A stretch of 64,000 nt of DNA from JBJYIN01 sp046237015 (GCF_046237015.1 NZ_JBJYIN010000009.1:133803-197802); one strand, 5' to 3'. Counted from the first letter of the stretch, positions 16,238 through 25,775 are shown. Translations and numbers: made by a program. Notes: generated by a model from the letters alone, not told the origin.

Positions 16238-16263
16238 CCAGCCCCTCCCAAAAAAGGGGCTGG
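16238..16263. terminator. Strong GC hairpin in the island
   Basis: CCAGCCCCT (16238-16246) and AGGGGCTGG (16255-16263) form a perfect 9-bp stem with an 8-base loop. It stands between the hip operator and the antitoxin remnant. No T-run on either side. A 22-codon ORF (16157-16225) just before it is probably a relic. Confidence 0.5.
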
Positions 16264-16318
16264 TGCGGAGCTTAATGCATAGGCTTTAGATACAGGATAC
16301 GTCCCGTATTTCTATCGA

Positions 16319-16481
16319 TTATGCTTTCTTCAGTCTGGTGATGAATGCCTGCATATCAGAGTGATTCACAACACGCCCTGCATCAACATCAGCAAGTCCC
16401 TGTAAAACTCTCTGATGACGCTGTTTTGCCTCTTCAATCAAAAAAGTAAGCGCCACCATTGGTTTTTCCGTTTTTTTCATC
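16319..16481 (-). pseudogene. Small antitoxin-like gene broken by a frameshift
   Basis: From ATG 16481 the minus strand reads MKKTEKPMVALTF, then stops after a run of seven T (plus strand A 16440-16446). Removing one T joins it to LIEEAKQRHQRVLQGLADVDAG and RVVNHSDMQAFITRLKKA ending at TAA 16321-16319. The second half resembles small CopG/RHH-type antitoxins of RelE/ParE toxins, in which a 'LADVDAGRVV' segment is common. No toxin gene is adjacent. It is a relic, a slippage-prone gene or a sequencing error in the homopolymer. Confidence 0.5.
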
Positions 16482-16498
16482 GCTAACTCATTAATGAA

Positions 16499-17754
16499 TC
16501 AGATATTTTTAAACTCATACGGCACCACATACTCATCCCGATTCGCATCCAGATAATCCGCCCACCATTGCAGCATTAGCCTACGCTCATCCAGATGTTC
16601 CGCTTTGTGGATATAGGCAGCACGAACACCATTGCGTTCCTGATGACTCATTTGCCGTTCCACCGCATCCCGCGACCACTGGCCGGACTCAACCAGTGCG
16701 CTACAGGCCATGGTGCGGAAACCGTGTCCGCACACTTCGGTAGTGGTGTCATAGCCCATGGTTCGTAATGCGTTGTTGACGGTGTTTTCACTCATCGGTT
16801 TAGTTGGTCGACGATCGCCGGGGAAAATCAGTTCATGAGCACCGCTGATGGCCTTAATCTCTTCCAGCAGCGCTAAAGCCTGTCGGGATAACGGCACCAG
16901 ATGTTCAGAGCGCATCTTTGCGCCGCGCTGCGAATGCTTCACGCCGGGAATGGCTTCACGTTCAGCCGGTATCGTCCACATGGCACGTTTAAAATCGATT
17001 TCCGGCCAGCGGGCAAAACGTAGCTCACTGGAGCGGATAAAAACGCACAGCGTGAGTTTTAACGCCAGTCTGGTTAACGCCCGCCCTTTGTGGCGTTCTA
17101 TCCGTGCCAGAAAATCAGGCAGTTTATTCAGCTTCAGGGCTGGCCGATGGGTGGCTTTTGGCGCGGCTATCGCCCCGGAGAGGTCTTGCGCGGGGTTGCG
17201 CTCTATCAGATCGTTTTGCACCGCGAAGCGCATGATATCGGTGACACGCTGGCGCAGCCGTGACGCCAAATCAAGATGACCGTTCTGTTCGACGACTTTC
17301 AGCGGCTCCAGCAGGCCTTTAGTTTTCAGGTCGGCAATATGGCGATGCCGATAGCAGGCAGTAAATTTCGTTCCATATCGCGCCATACCCGTCCGGCGTG
17401 CGTTTCTGACCACCGGTTTTGGCTAATGTTTCGATGCCAGTCCTGCGCGACCTTTGCAAAAGTATTCAACGCTTCTTGTGCCTGCTCTTTTTCTTCTTCG
17501 CGCTTTTCCGTTGGGTGGATGCCCTCCAACAACAGCAATCGTATCTCATCACGTTTCTCTCTGGCCTTTGCCAGCGAGACTAGCGGATAGGCACCGAACG
17601 CAATCCGACTTTCCTTACCTTCAAAGCGGTATTTGAGATACCAGCGCTTAGAGCCGTTAGGACTCACCAAAAGATACAGGCCATGCGCGTCCGCGAGCTT
17701 ATAGGCTTTCTCGCGAGGCTTGGCGGTACGGGCAACAACGTCGGTCAGTGCCAT
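16499..17754 (-). pseudogene. P4-type tyrosine recombinase (island integrase), frameshifted
   Basis: Two overlapping frames make one integrase. The N-terminal part (17754 to about 17345) begins MALTDVVARTAKPREKAYKLADAHGLY, the DUF4102 arm-binding domain of P4-like integrases. The second part (to 16499) carries the catalytic domain: Arg in SSELRFARWPE, HGFRTMACSAL (His-x-x-Arg) and the nucleophile in RAAYIHKAEHLDERR. They join near 17345: frame one gives NLLPAIGIAILPT-stop, frame two gives RHRHIADLKTKG, so a base was lost or gained in ATCGGCATCGCC. Full length would be about 415 residues. It lies just beyond the 3' end of leuX, in the usual place for an island integrase, and is probably inactive. 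Confidence 0.85.
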
Positions 17755-17940
17755 AATTTGGGGGTCAACTCATAATCGAAGTGAATTGACCCTCATCTTG
17801 ACCCCCAAATCATCTGGATGTCAATGGACGAAAAAAGACCACTGTGGATAAAACAGACAAAATCGCAGAGATGAGAAGTAAATTAAAATCGTTATTTTAC
17901 AATGTTATATGGACGTTACTGGACGATTACGGACATAAAA

Positions 17941-17961
17941 AAAGCCACCCTAAGGTGACTT
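17941..17961 (-). terminator. Terminator of leuX
   Basis: On the minus strand AAGTCACC-TTA-GGGTGGCTT (one mismatch) runs into TTTTTTT, 14 bases after the tRNA 3' end. Confidence 0.75.
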
Positions 17962-17974
17962 GATTTTCATACGA

Positions 17975-18059
17975 TGGTGCCGAAGGCCGGACTCGAACCG
18001 GCACACCTTGCGGCGGTTGATTTTGAATCAACTGCGTCTACCGATTTCGCCACTTCGGC
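17975..18059 (-). tRNA. leuX: tRNA-Leu (anticodon CAA)
   Basis: 85 bases including the encoded CCA. Acceptor GCCGAAG pairs with CTTCGGC; the D arm has GGCGAAATCGGTAGACGC; the anticodon loop TTCAAAA within GTTGATTCAAAATCAAC gives anticodon CAA; a long variable arm (class II) GCCGCAAGGTGT; T arm GGTTCGAGTCC. Differs from E. coli leuX mainly in the variable arm. leuX is a well-known integration site for islands carrying P4-type integrases, and such a gene lies directly downstream here. I saw no second copy of its 3' end within the window. Confidence 0.97.
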
Positions 18060-18087
18060 ACAGAAGTAGTATGCGGAAAACGGGTGC

Positions 18088-18115
18088 ATTATACCGTTTG
18101 ATGACACACGCGCAA
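18088..18115 (-). promoter_or_regulatory. sigma-70 promoter of leuX
   Basis: On the minus strand TTGCGC, 16-base spacer, perfect TATAAT (18093-18088), followed by the C-rich GCACCCG, about 28 bases before the tRNA start. Confidence 0.7.
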
Positions 18116-18234
18116 CTCTAATCCTGCTTGTATTAGGTTAAGTGCTGAAAAAATCATCTCTGGCAAGGTGTTAACGCCATTTAGCGAGGGAAAATGCCGT
18201 TTCTTGCCGTCTCGGAAAGGGGGATCAGATACAA

Positions 18235-18268
18235 AAAAAGCGCTGTATCATTTCCCACAGCGCTTTTT
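18235..18268. terminator. Bidirectional terminator after lptG
   Basis: AAAAAGCGCTGT (18235-18246) and ACAGCGCTTTTT (18257-18268): perfect 12-bp stem with A- and T-runs on the two sides, 20 bases beyond the lptG stop. Confidence 0.85.
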
Positions 18269-18287
18269 CATACATTCTTTAGTGATG

Positions 18288-19364
18288 TTAGCGGCGTTTC
18301 AACAATAAGACGACGCTAATAATCAGGAACACTGAACTGGGCAAGATGGCACCCAGTATCGGCGATAGGCCATAGACCTGACTTAGCTGACCAAAAACTT
18401 TATCCAGCACGTAGAAGGAGAAACCGAAGCTGATACCTATTACGATACGTGTTCCTGCTGACACGCTACGCAACGGTCCAAAGATGAAAGATACCGCCAT
18501 GAGCATCATCACCGCCACAGAGAATGGTGCAAAGATTTTGCTCCACATGTTGAATAGGTAGCGATTTGATTCCTGCCCGCTTTGTTTTAGGTATTTGGCG
18601 TAGTCATACAGCCCACGGATCGATAGTGCGTCGGGGTCCAGCGCGACGACGCCCAGTTTATCTGGCGTGAGGTTGGTCTTCCATTCACCGCTGAGCGTTT
18701 GGCTGCCACTAATCTGTTTGCCGTCGCTTAAATCTGATTCATCAACCTGCGACAGTCTCCATACATTTCGTTCTTTCTCAAACTCGGCAGAGGCAGCGTA
18801 GCGAACGGACAACAGTTTGTTTTGGTTATCGAAATGGTAGATGTTGACGCCGGAAAGTTCCTTATCATCAACCACCCGTTCGATATAGATGAAATCATTG
18901 CCATCTTTCGCCCACAGTCCTCCCTGCGTGGAAATCATCGATCCCCCTGAAATCATCTGGGAGCGATAATTCCTCGCCATCTGTTCCCCCTGGGGAGAAA
19001 TCCATTCTCCGATCGCCATCGTAAGCAAAACCAAGGGGATGGCGGTTTTCATGACGGCGGCGGCAATTTGCAGACGCGTGAAGCCCGCTGCTTGCATAAC
19101 AACGAGTTCGCTGCGGGTTGCCAGCGTTCCCAGACCCAGTAAAGCACCGAGTAGGGCGGCCATTGGAAAGAAAGTCTCAATTTCTTTTGGGATGCTGAGT
19201 AATGTATACAGTCCGGCACCTAAGGCTGAATAATCGCCTTGTCCAACCTTACGCAACTGATCGACAAACTTGATAATGCCGGAGAGCGATACCAGCATAA
19301 ACAACGTCGTTATGATGGTATTGAAAATGGTTTTTCCGATATAACGGTCTAATACACCAAACAT
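18288..19364 (-). CDS. lptG: LPS export permease LptG
   Basis: Inner-membrane subunit of the LptB2FG transporter, which extracts lipopolysaccharide from the inner membrane and passes it to LptC and LptA. The 358-residue product starts MFGVLDRYIGKTIFNTI, has a membrane helix pair at each end, PKEIETFFPMAALLGALLGLG (coupling region), a periplasmic beta-jellyroll between about 130 and 265, and SVSAGTRIVIGISFGFSFY near the C-terminus. E. coli LptG has 360 residues. Its ATG overlaps the lptF stop by one base (TGATG), so translation is coupled. Essential gene. Confidence 0.95.
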   Translation of the reverse strand: MFGVLDRYIGKTIFNTIITTLFMLVSLSGIIKFVDQLRKVGQGDYSALGAGLYTLLSIPKEIETFFPMAALLGALLGLGTLATRSELVVMQAAGFTRLQIAAAVMKTAIPLVLLTMAIGEWISPQGEQMARNYRSQMISGGSMISTQGGLWAKDGNDFIYIERVVDDKELSGVNIYHFDNQNKLLSVRYAASAEFEKERNVWRLSQVDESDLSDGKQISGSQTLSGEWKTNLTPDKLGVVALDPDALSIRGLYDYAKYLKQSGQESNRYLFNMWSKIFAPFSVAVMMLMAVSFIFGPLRSVSAGTRIVIGISFGFSFYVLDKVFGQLSQVYGLSPILGAILPSSVFLIISVVLLLKRR

Positions 19365-20479
19365 CAGGCCGCCCCTTGTTCTTTAAAAGAACGTGTCTTC
19401 AAACGAGCCCGCACTCTGCGCATTGGAACGCTGTCCCAAAGGTTGAGCATGACGGCGATACCAAAATAAACCAGGTTAGTCAGCCAGATCCAAAGCATCG
19501 GGTCGATTTTTCCTTTGCTGGCATTGGAGCGCAGTGAGCTTTGTAGCAGGAAGAAAATCAGGTAGAGCAACATGGCGGGTAACATGCTCAGTACGCGTCC
19601 CTGACGTGGGTTAACCGCGCTGAGCGGCACAACCATAAACGCCATAATGAGCACCGAGACAATGAGCGTCAAACGCCAGTGAAATTCAGCGCGAGCATCA
19701 TTCGCGTCAGAGGCCCACAGCGTTCGCATATCCATCTGTTGTACGTCGCTGTTTTTTAACGTCACCGTTTGATGACCTACCACAGCCTGATAATTGGTGA
19801 AGTCGGTAATACGAAAATCACGCAGCAGCGCGGTCCCTTCATAGCGAGAGCCGTTATCTAACGTTACCACCTGAGTGCCTTCGCTATTTTGCGTGACGTG
19901 GCCGCGATCGGCGACGACGACAGAAGGCCGGGCATTACCATTGGGTCGTAGCTGTGCCAGGAAAACGTGCTCAAACTCTTTACCCTTTACATTACCGACG
20001 AACAGTACGGCATTGCCGCCTTGGGCCGATTGAAACTGCCCTTCAACAAGCGTCGCCATGCCGGGGTTGGCTTTCGCTTCTGCCAACACGATGTCCTGGT
20101 GTCGAGAGGACCAGGGGCTGAGCCACAGTACATTGATGGTCGCCATCATTGCTGTCAGTACAGCCAGTACCAGCGCCGCTTTCAGCAGGACGCTTTTCCC
20201 CAGCCCGCAGGCATGCATGACGGTGATCTCACTTTCGGCATAGAGTCGGCCAAACGTCATTAATAATCCGAGAAACAGACTTAATGGCAGAATAAGCTGC
20301 ACCATTTCTGGCACACCTAATCCCAGCAGGGAGATAACCAAATTTGTCGGGATGTCACCATCAACGGCCGCGCCCAGTATTCTCACGAGTTTCTGACAAA
20401 AGAAAATCAGTAACAGAATGAAAAGGATGGCCAGTTGGCTCTTAAAGGTTTCCCGTACCAGATATCGAATGATGATCAC
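19364..20479 (-). CDS. lptF: LPS export permease LptF
   Basis: Partner of LptG in the lipopolysaccharide ABC transporter. The 371-residue product (E. coli 366) begins MIIIRYLVRETFKSQLAILF, has VPEMVQLILPLSLFLGLLMTFGRL near residues 55-80, a periplasmic jellyroll of about 130-260, and the C-terminal PLSAVNPRQGRVLSMLPAM. It is divergent from pepA across a 283-base gap, exactly as in E. coli, and the gap must contain both promoters; I could not fix them by eye. Confidence 0.95.
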   Translation of the reverse strand: MIIIRYLVRETFKSQLAILFILLLIFFCQKLVRILGAAVDGDIPTNLVISLLGLGVPEMVQLILPLSLFLGLLMTFGRLYAESEITVMHACGLGKSVLLKAALVLAVLTAMMATINVLWLSPWSSRHQDIVLAEAKANPGMATLVEGQFQSAQGGNAVLFVGNVKGKEFEHVFLAQLRPNGNARPSVVVADRGHVTQNSEGTQVVTLDNGSRYEGTALLRDFRITDFTNYQAVVGHQTVTLKNSDVQQMDMRTLWASDANDARAEFHWRLTLIVSVLIMAFMVVPLSAVNPRQGRVLSMLPAMLLYLIFFLLQSSLRSNASKGKIDPMLWIWLTNLVYFGIAVMLNLWDSVPMRRVRARLKTRSFKEQGAA

Positions 20480-20762
20480 GCTTAATTACGCCTGTGAAAA
20501 CTTGTCTTTTTGCAGGAAAGTCGATAGTTTCTTCGCTAACTCGCCATTTATACTCATTTGTGGCAACCTTCGTAGCTAAAGCGGTATTACAACATACTGC
20601 GTTCGAGCAGTTGTATCAGAACCTGCTTATTAGTCACCAAAACAGATTCGCTACGTCGTTAAGATTAACACAGGTTAGGTTAACGCAACGGCGGGAAAGT
20701 ATTACGGAGTGTCACATTCTAGCCGTTGATCCCGCTTTTGTCTTTAAGATTCAGGAGAGTAC

Positions 20763-22274
20763 ATGGAGTTCAGCGTAAAAAGCGGTAGCCCGGAAAAACA
20801 ACGCAGTGCCTGCATTGTCGTCGGTGTATTTGAACCGCGTCGCCTGTCGCCGATTGCCGAGCAGCTCGATAAAATCAGCGACGGCTATATCAGCGCGTTG
20901 CTGCGCCGCGGCGAATTAGAAGGCAAGGTGGGGCAATCATTGCTATTGCACCATGTACCTAACATTCTTTCCGAGCGTATTTTGCTCATTGGTTGCGGTA
21001 AAGAACGTGAGCTTGATGAGCGGCAGTACAAGCAGGTCATTCAGAAAACGATCAATGCACTGAATGAAACCGGCTCGATGGAAGCCGTCTGTTTTTTGAC
21101 TGAACTACACGTTAAAGGTCGTAATACCTATTGGAAAGTGCGTCAGGCGGTTGAAACGGCCAAAGAGTCGCTTTATACCTTCGATCAACTGAAGAGTAAT
21201 AAAGTCGAGCTGCGTCGCCCATTGCGTAAGATGGTGTTTAATGTGCCGACGCGCCGTGAGTTAACGAGTGGCGAGCGAGCCATTCAGCACGGTCTGGCGA
21301 TTGCGGCTGGCATCAAAGCGGCAAAAGATCTCGGCAATATGCCGCCCAACATCTGTAATGCCGCCTATCTGGCGTCACAGGCTCGCCAGTTAGCCGATAC
21401 CTATAGTCAGAACATCACAACTCGCGTGATTGGCGAACAGCAGATGAAAGAGTTGGGCATGAATGCCTATCTGGCCGTTGGTCAAGGGTCGCAGAATGAA
21501 TCGTTGATGTCTGTGATCGAATATAAAGGCGATCCGAATCCAGAAACCCGTCCGATTGTGCTGGTAGGTAAAGGGCTGACGTTCGACTCCGGCGGCATCT
21601 CTATTAAACCTGCCGATAGCATGGACGAAATGAAATACGACATGTGTGGTGCGGCCACGGTTTATGGTGTGATGCGTATGGCGGCCGAACTGGCGCTACC
21701 GTTGAATATCATCGGTGTGCTGGCGGGCTGTGAGAATATGGTTGATGGGCGTGCTTATCGTCCTGGTGACGTGTTAACGACCATGTCGGGGCAGACGGTC
21801 GAGGTGCTGAACACTGATGCGGAAGGTCGCCTGGTATTGTGTGACGCATTGACCTACGTTGAACGTTATGAGCCAGATGTGGTGGTTGATATCGCTACGC
21901 TGACGGGAGCCTGTATAATTGCCCTTGGTCACCACATTACCGGGCTGATGGCTAACCACAATCCGCTGGCTCATGAGTTACTGAGTGCATCGGAGCAATC
22001 CGGCGATCGTGCATGGCGTCTGCCATTAACCGATGAGTTCCAGGAACAGTTGGAATCTAATTTTGCCGATATGGCAAATATTGGCGGGCGTCCTGGTGGT
22101 GCCATTACCGCCGGTTGTTTCCTGTCGCGTTTCACGCGTAAATACAGCTGGGCGCATCTGGATATCGCAGGTACGGCATGGCGTTCAGGTAAAGCTAAAG
22201 GTGCAACGGGTCGCCCGGTGGCGCTGTTATCACAGTTCCTGCTTAACCGAGCGGGTCTGAACGACGTAGAATAA
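20763..22274 (+). CDS. pepA: Leucyl aminopeptidase A / DNA-binding protein PepA
   Basis: 503 residues, the same as E. coli PepA (XerA, CarP), a hexameric M17 aminopeptidase with two metal ions. Catalytic region: VGKGLTFDSGGISIK (metal and catalytic Lys), DMCGAATV, and the signature NTDAEGRLVLCDAL. The N-terminal domain (about 1-165) carries the DNA-binding surface. E. coli PepA also helps XerCD resolution of ColE1 dimers and represses carAB with pyrimidines, so it is a second pyrimidine link in this window. ATG 20763 after AGGAGAG. First gene of a pepA-holC-valS series. Confidence 0.96.
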   Translation: MEFSVKSGSPEKQRSACIVVGVFEPRRLSPIAEQLDKISDGYISALLRRGELEGKVGQSLLLHHVPNILSERILLIGCGKERELDERQYKQVIQKTINALNETGSMEAVCFLTELHVKGRNTYWKVRQAVETAKESLYTFDQLKSNKVELRRPLRKMVFNVPTRRELTSGERAIQHGLAIAAGIKAAKDLGNMPPNICNAAYLASQARQLADTYSQNITTRVIGEQQMKELGMNAYLAVGQGSQNESLMSVIEYKGDPNPETRPIVLVGKGLTFDSGGISIKPADSMDEMKYDMCGAATVYGVMRMAAELALPLNIIGVLAGCENMVDGRAYRPGDVLTTMSGQTVEVLNTDAEGRLVLCDALTYVERYEPDVVVDIATLTGACIIALGHHITGLMANHNPLAHELLSASEQSGDRAWRLPLTDEFQEQLESNFADMANIGGRPGGAITAGCFLSRFTRKYSWAHLDIAGTAWRSGKAKGATGRPVALLSQFLLNRAGLNDVE

Positions 22275-22324
22275 TGGTGCTTGTTGGATCGCATTGACGG
22301 GGTCTGACTGCGTCAGCAATATTG

Positions 22325-22344
22325 GGCCGGGTTTTCCGGCCTTT
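22325..22344 (+). terminator. Hairpin between pepA and holC
   Basis: GGCCGG (22325-22330), loop GTTTT, CCGGCC (22336-22341) then TTTAT. A weak attenuator or processing hairpin; some transcription must pass if holC and valS share the operon. Confidence 0.55.
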
Positions 22345-22360
22345 ATCCATAGTGTAGATA

Positions 22361-22810
22361 ATGAAAAACGCAACGTTCTATCTTCTTGAACACGACAATA
22401 AAAGTGGTGAGCTAAGCGCTTTTGAGGCGCTGGCATGTACACTGGCAGCGGAACGTTGGCGAGCGGGAAAGCGAGTACTGATTGCTTGCGAAAATGAACA
22501 GCAGGCGATGCGATTGGATGAAGCGTTGTGGCAACGTGATCCACATAGCTTTGTTCCACATAACCTGGCAGGGGAAGGTCCACGTCAGGGAGCACCGGTG
22601 GAGCTTGCCTGGCCGGAGCGGCGAGGTAATGCTCCTCGTGATTTACTTATCAGCCTGCTGCCGTACTTCGCAGATTTTGCCACCGCTTTCCATGAAGTGA
22701 TAGACTTTGTCCCTTACGAAGAATCTCTGAAACAGTTGGCGCGCGACCGCTATAAAGCCTATCGCAGCGTCGGCTTCCAATTGACGACGGCTCAGCCGCC
22801 AACCCACTGA
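22361..22810 (+). CDS. holC: DNA polymerase III chi subunit
   Basis: Accessory clamp-loader subunit that binds psi (HolD) and SSB, coupling the clamp loader to lagging-strand SSB. 149 residues (E. coli 147). It begins MKNATFYLLEH and contains KRVLIACENEQQAMRLDEALW, SFVPHNLAGEGP and RYKAYRSVGFQL, all typical. Lies between pepA and valS as in E. coli; only 12 bases separate its stop from the valS start. A ribosome-binding site is weak. Confidence 0.95.
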   Translation: MKNATFYLLEHDNKSGELSAFEALACTLAAERWRAGKRVLIACENEQQAMRLDEALWQRDPHSFVPHNLAGEGPRQGAPVELAWPERRGNAPRDLLISLLPYFADFATAFHEVIDFVPYEESLKQLARDRYKAYRSVGFQLTTAQPPTH

Positions 22811-22822
22811 ATTTTGAGCATA

Positions 22823-25678
22823 ATGGAAACGAAATATAACCCGCAAGATATCGAGCAGCCGCTCTACGAGCGCTGGGAAGAACAAGGCTATTTCAAGCCA
22901 AACGGCGATACCAGTAAAGAAAGTTTCAGCATCATGATCCCGCCGCCCAACGTCACTGGCAGCTTGCATATGGGCCATGCTTTCCAGCAAACCATTATGG
23001 ACACGCTGATCCGCTATCAGCGTATGCAGGGTAAAAATACCCTGTGGCAAGCGGGTACCGACCACGCGGGTATCGCCACGCAAATGGTCGTTGAGCGTAA
23101 GATCGCCGCAGAAGAAGGCAAGACTCGCCACGATTACGGCCGTGAAGCATTCATCGACAAAATCTGGCAGTGGAAAGGCGAATCCGGCGGCAACATTACC
23201 CGCCAAATGCGTCGTTTGGGCAACTCCGTTGACTGGGAGCGCGAGCGCTTCACCATGGATGAAGGCCTGTCCAACGCAGTGAAAGAAGTTTTTGTCCGCC
23301 TGTATAAAGAAGACCTGATTTACCGCGGCAAGCGTCTGGTGAACTGGGATCCTAAACTGCGTACCGCGATTTCCGATCTGGAAGTTGAAAACCGCGAAGT
23401 GAAAGGATCGATGTGGCACCTGCGTTACCCGCTGGCCGATGGTGTGAAAACTGCCGAAGGGAAAGATTATCTGGTCGTCGCCACCACTCGCCCGGAAACC
23501 ATGCTGGGTGATACTGGCGTCGCCGTTAACCCAGAAGATCCGCGCTATAAAGATCTGATCGGCAAAGAAGTGATCCTGCCGCTGATTGGCCGTCGCATTC
23601 TGATCGTCGGCGATGAACATGCCGATATGGAAAAAGGCACCGGCTGCGTGAAGATCACGCCAGCGCACGACTTCAACGACTACGAAGTCGGTAAACGCCA
23701 CCAGTTGCCGATGGTCAACATCCTGACGTTCGACGGCGATATCCGTCAGAGCGCTGAAATTTTTGATACCAACGGCGAATCCAGCACTGTTTATAGCAGC
23801 GAGATTCCAGAAGCCTTCCAGGGCATGGAACGTTTTGCCGCACGTAAAGCGATCGTCGCCGCATTCGATGAACTTGGCCTGCTGGAAGAGATCAAAGCGC
23901 ACGATCTAACCGTGCCTTACGGCGACCGTGGTGGCGTGGTGATTGAACCGATGCTGACCGACCAGTGGTACGTGCGCGCTGCCGTGCTGGCTAAACCGGC
24001 GGTAGAAGCCGTGGAAGATGGCCGCATTCAGTTCGTGCCGAAACAGTACGAAAACATGTACTTCAGTTGGATGCGCGATATTCAGGACTGGTGTATCTCC
24101 CGTCAACTGTGGTGGGGGCACCGTATCCCAGCCTGGTACGATGCGAACGGCAACGTCTATGTTGGTCGTAACGAAGCGGAAGTCCGTAGCGAAAACCACC
24201 TCGCGGATGATGTCGTTCTGAATCAGGACGAAGATGTACTGGATACCTGGTTCTCATCCGGGCTGTGGACGTTCTCTACGCTGGGCTGGCCGGAGCAAAC
24301 GCCGGATCTGAAAGCCTTCCATCCCAGCAGCGTGATGGTCAGCGGCTTCGACATCATTTTCTTCTGGATTGCCCGCATGATCATGCTGACCATGCACTTC
24401 ATCAAAGATGAAGACGGCAAACCGCAGGTGCCATTCCACACCGTCTACATGACTGGCCTGATCCGTGATGAGGAAGGCCAGAAGATGTCTAAATCCAAAG
24501 GGAACGTCATCGACCCGCTGGATATGGTGGACGGCATTTCGCTGGAAGCATTGCTGGAAAAACGTACTGGCAACATGATGCAGCCGCAGCTGGCGGAAAA
24601 AATCCGCAAGCGCACCGAGAAGCAATTCCCGAATGGTATCGAACCTCACGGTACGGATGCCCTGCGCTTCACGCTGGCGGCGCTGGCTTCTACCGGTCGC
24701 GACATCAACTGGGATATGAAGCGTCTGGAAGGTTACCGCAACTTCTGTAACAAGCTGTGGAACGCCAGCCGTTTTGTGCTGATGAACACCGAAGATCAGG
24801 ATTGTGGTTTTGGCGCAGGCGAGAAAGTGCTGTCGCTGGCTGACCGCTGGATTCTGGCAGAATTCAACCGTACGGTGAAAGCCTACCGCGAAGCGCTGGA
24901 CGGCTATCGCTTTGATATTGCGGCCAACATTCTGTACGAATTTACCTGGAACCAGTTCTGTGACTGGTATCTGGAACTGACGAAGCCGGTGATGAATGGC
25001 GGCTCAGAAGCGGAACTGCGCGGTACGCGCCATACGCTGGTTACTGTACTGGAAGCTCTGCTGCGTCTGGCGCATCCGATTATTCCGTTCATTACCGAAA
25101 CCATCTGGCTACGCGTTAAAGCACTGAAAGGTATTAGTGCCGACACCATCATGCTGCAACCGTTCCCAGAGTTCGATGCTGCGCAGGAAGATACGCTGGC
25201 GCTGAACGATCTGGAGTGGATCAAGCAGGCGATTATCGCGGTACGTAATATTCGTGCAGAAATGAATATCGCGCCGGGTAAACCGTTAGAAGTTTTACTG
25301 CGTGACGCCACAGCTGAAGCACAGCGTCGTGTGGAAGAAAACCGTAGCTTTATTCAAACGCTGGCGCGTTTGGAAAGCATTACGCTACTGCCTGCAGGAG
25401 AGAAAGGTCCGGTTTCCGTCACTAAGCTAATTGATGGCGCCGAGCTGCTAATTCCGATGGCGGGTCTGATCGACAAAGCAGCAGAGCTGGATCGTCTGGC
25501 GAAGGAAGTGGCGAAAATCGAAGCTGAGATTGGCCGAATCGAAAGCAAGCTGTCCAACGAAGGCTTTGTGGCGCGAGCACCGGAAGCGGTCGTTGCCAAA
25601 GAACGTGAGAAACTGGACGGCTACGCCGTAGCAAAAGCCAAACTGCTGGAACAGCAAGCGGTTATCGCTGCGCTGTAA
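22823..25678 (+). CDS. valS: Valyl-tRNA synthetase
   Basis: Class I synthetase charging tRNA-Val, with an editing domain that removes threonine. From ATG 22823 it has 951 residues, exactly the E. coli length, beginning METKYNPQDIEQPLYERWEEQGY. Signatures: HMGHA (HIGH motif), PETMLGDTGVAV in the editing domain, and KMSKS. The last 65 residues are the coiled-coil tRNA arm (EVAKIEAEIGRIESKL). The frame extends 9 bases upstream to a TTG, but homology supports ATG. Codon use is strongly biased, as expected for a highly expressed gene. Its 3' end and terminator reappear in diverged form at 26310-26408. Confidence 0.97.
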   Translation: METKYNPQDIEQPLYERWEEQGYFKPNGDTSKESFSIMIPPPNVTGSLHMGHAFQQTIMDTLIRYQRMQGKNTLWQAGTDHAGIATQMVVERKIAAEEGKTRHDYGREAFIDKIWQWKGESGGNITRQMRRLGNSVDWERERFTMDEGLSNAVKEVFVRLYKEDLIYRGKRLVNWDPKLRTAISDLEVENREVKGSMWHLRYPLADGVKTAEGKDYLVVATTRPETMLGDTGVAVNPEDPRYKDLIGKEVILPLIGRRILIVGDEHADMEKGTGCVKITPAHDFNDYEVGKRHQLPMVNILTFDGDIRQSAEIFDTNGESSTVYSSEIPEAFQGMERFAARKAIVAAFDELGLLEEIKAHDLTVPYGDRGGVVIEPMLTDQWYVRAAVLAKPAVEAVEDGRIQFVPKQYENMYFSWMRDIQDWCISRQLWWGHRIPAWYDANGNVYVGRNEAEVRSENHLADDVVLNQDEDVLDTWFSSGLWTFSTLGWPEQTPDLKAFHPSSVMVSGFDIIFFWIARMIMLTMHFIKDEDGKPQVPFHTVYMTGLIRDEEGQKMSKSKGNVIDPLDMVDGISLEALLEKRTGNMMQPQLAEKIRKRTEKQFPNGIEPHGTDALRFTLAALASTGRDINWDMKRLEGYRNFCNKLWNASRFVLMNTEDQDCGFGAGEKVLSLADRWILAEFNRTVKAYREALDGYRFDIAANILYEFTWNQFCDWYLELTKPVMNGGSEAELRGTRHTLVTVLEALLRLAHPIIPFITETIWLRVKALKGISADTIMLQPFPEFDAAQEDTLALNDLEWIKQAIIAVRNIRAEMNIAPGKPLEVLLRDATAEAQRRVEENRSFIQTLARLESITLLPAGEKGPVSVTKLIDGAELLIPMAGLIDKAAELDRLAKEVAKIEAEIGRIESKLSNEGFVARAPEAVVAKEREKLDGYAVAKAKLLEQQAVIAAL

Positions 25679-25718
25679 GCGCTAACCGATTTCCAGCGGT
25701 AGTAGGGTAAGTACCCAG

Positions 25719-25746
25719 GCCTCGTTGCAAAACGGGGCTTTTTTTC
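25719..25746 (+). terminator. valS terminator
   Basis: GCCTCGTT (25719-25726), loop GCAA, AACGGGGC (25731-25738), then eight T. 40 bases after the valS stop. Confidence 0.9.
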
Positions 25747-25775
25747 ATTCAGGGATGTGCCCCAATACAATTCTG

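Noticed and set aside
22643..23902. 419-codon minus-strand ORF opposite valS
   Set aside because: Antisense to valS, whose strong codon bias opens long antisense frames; repeats of F, H and Q fit a shadow.
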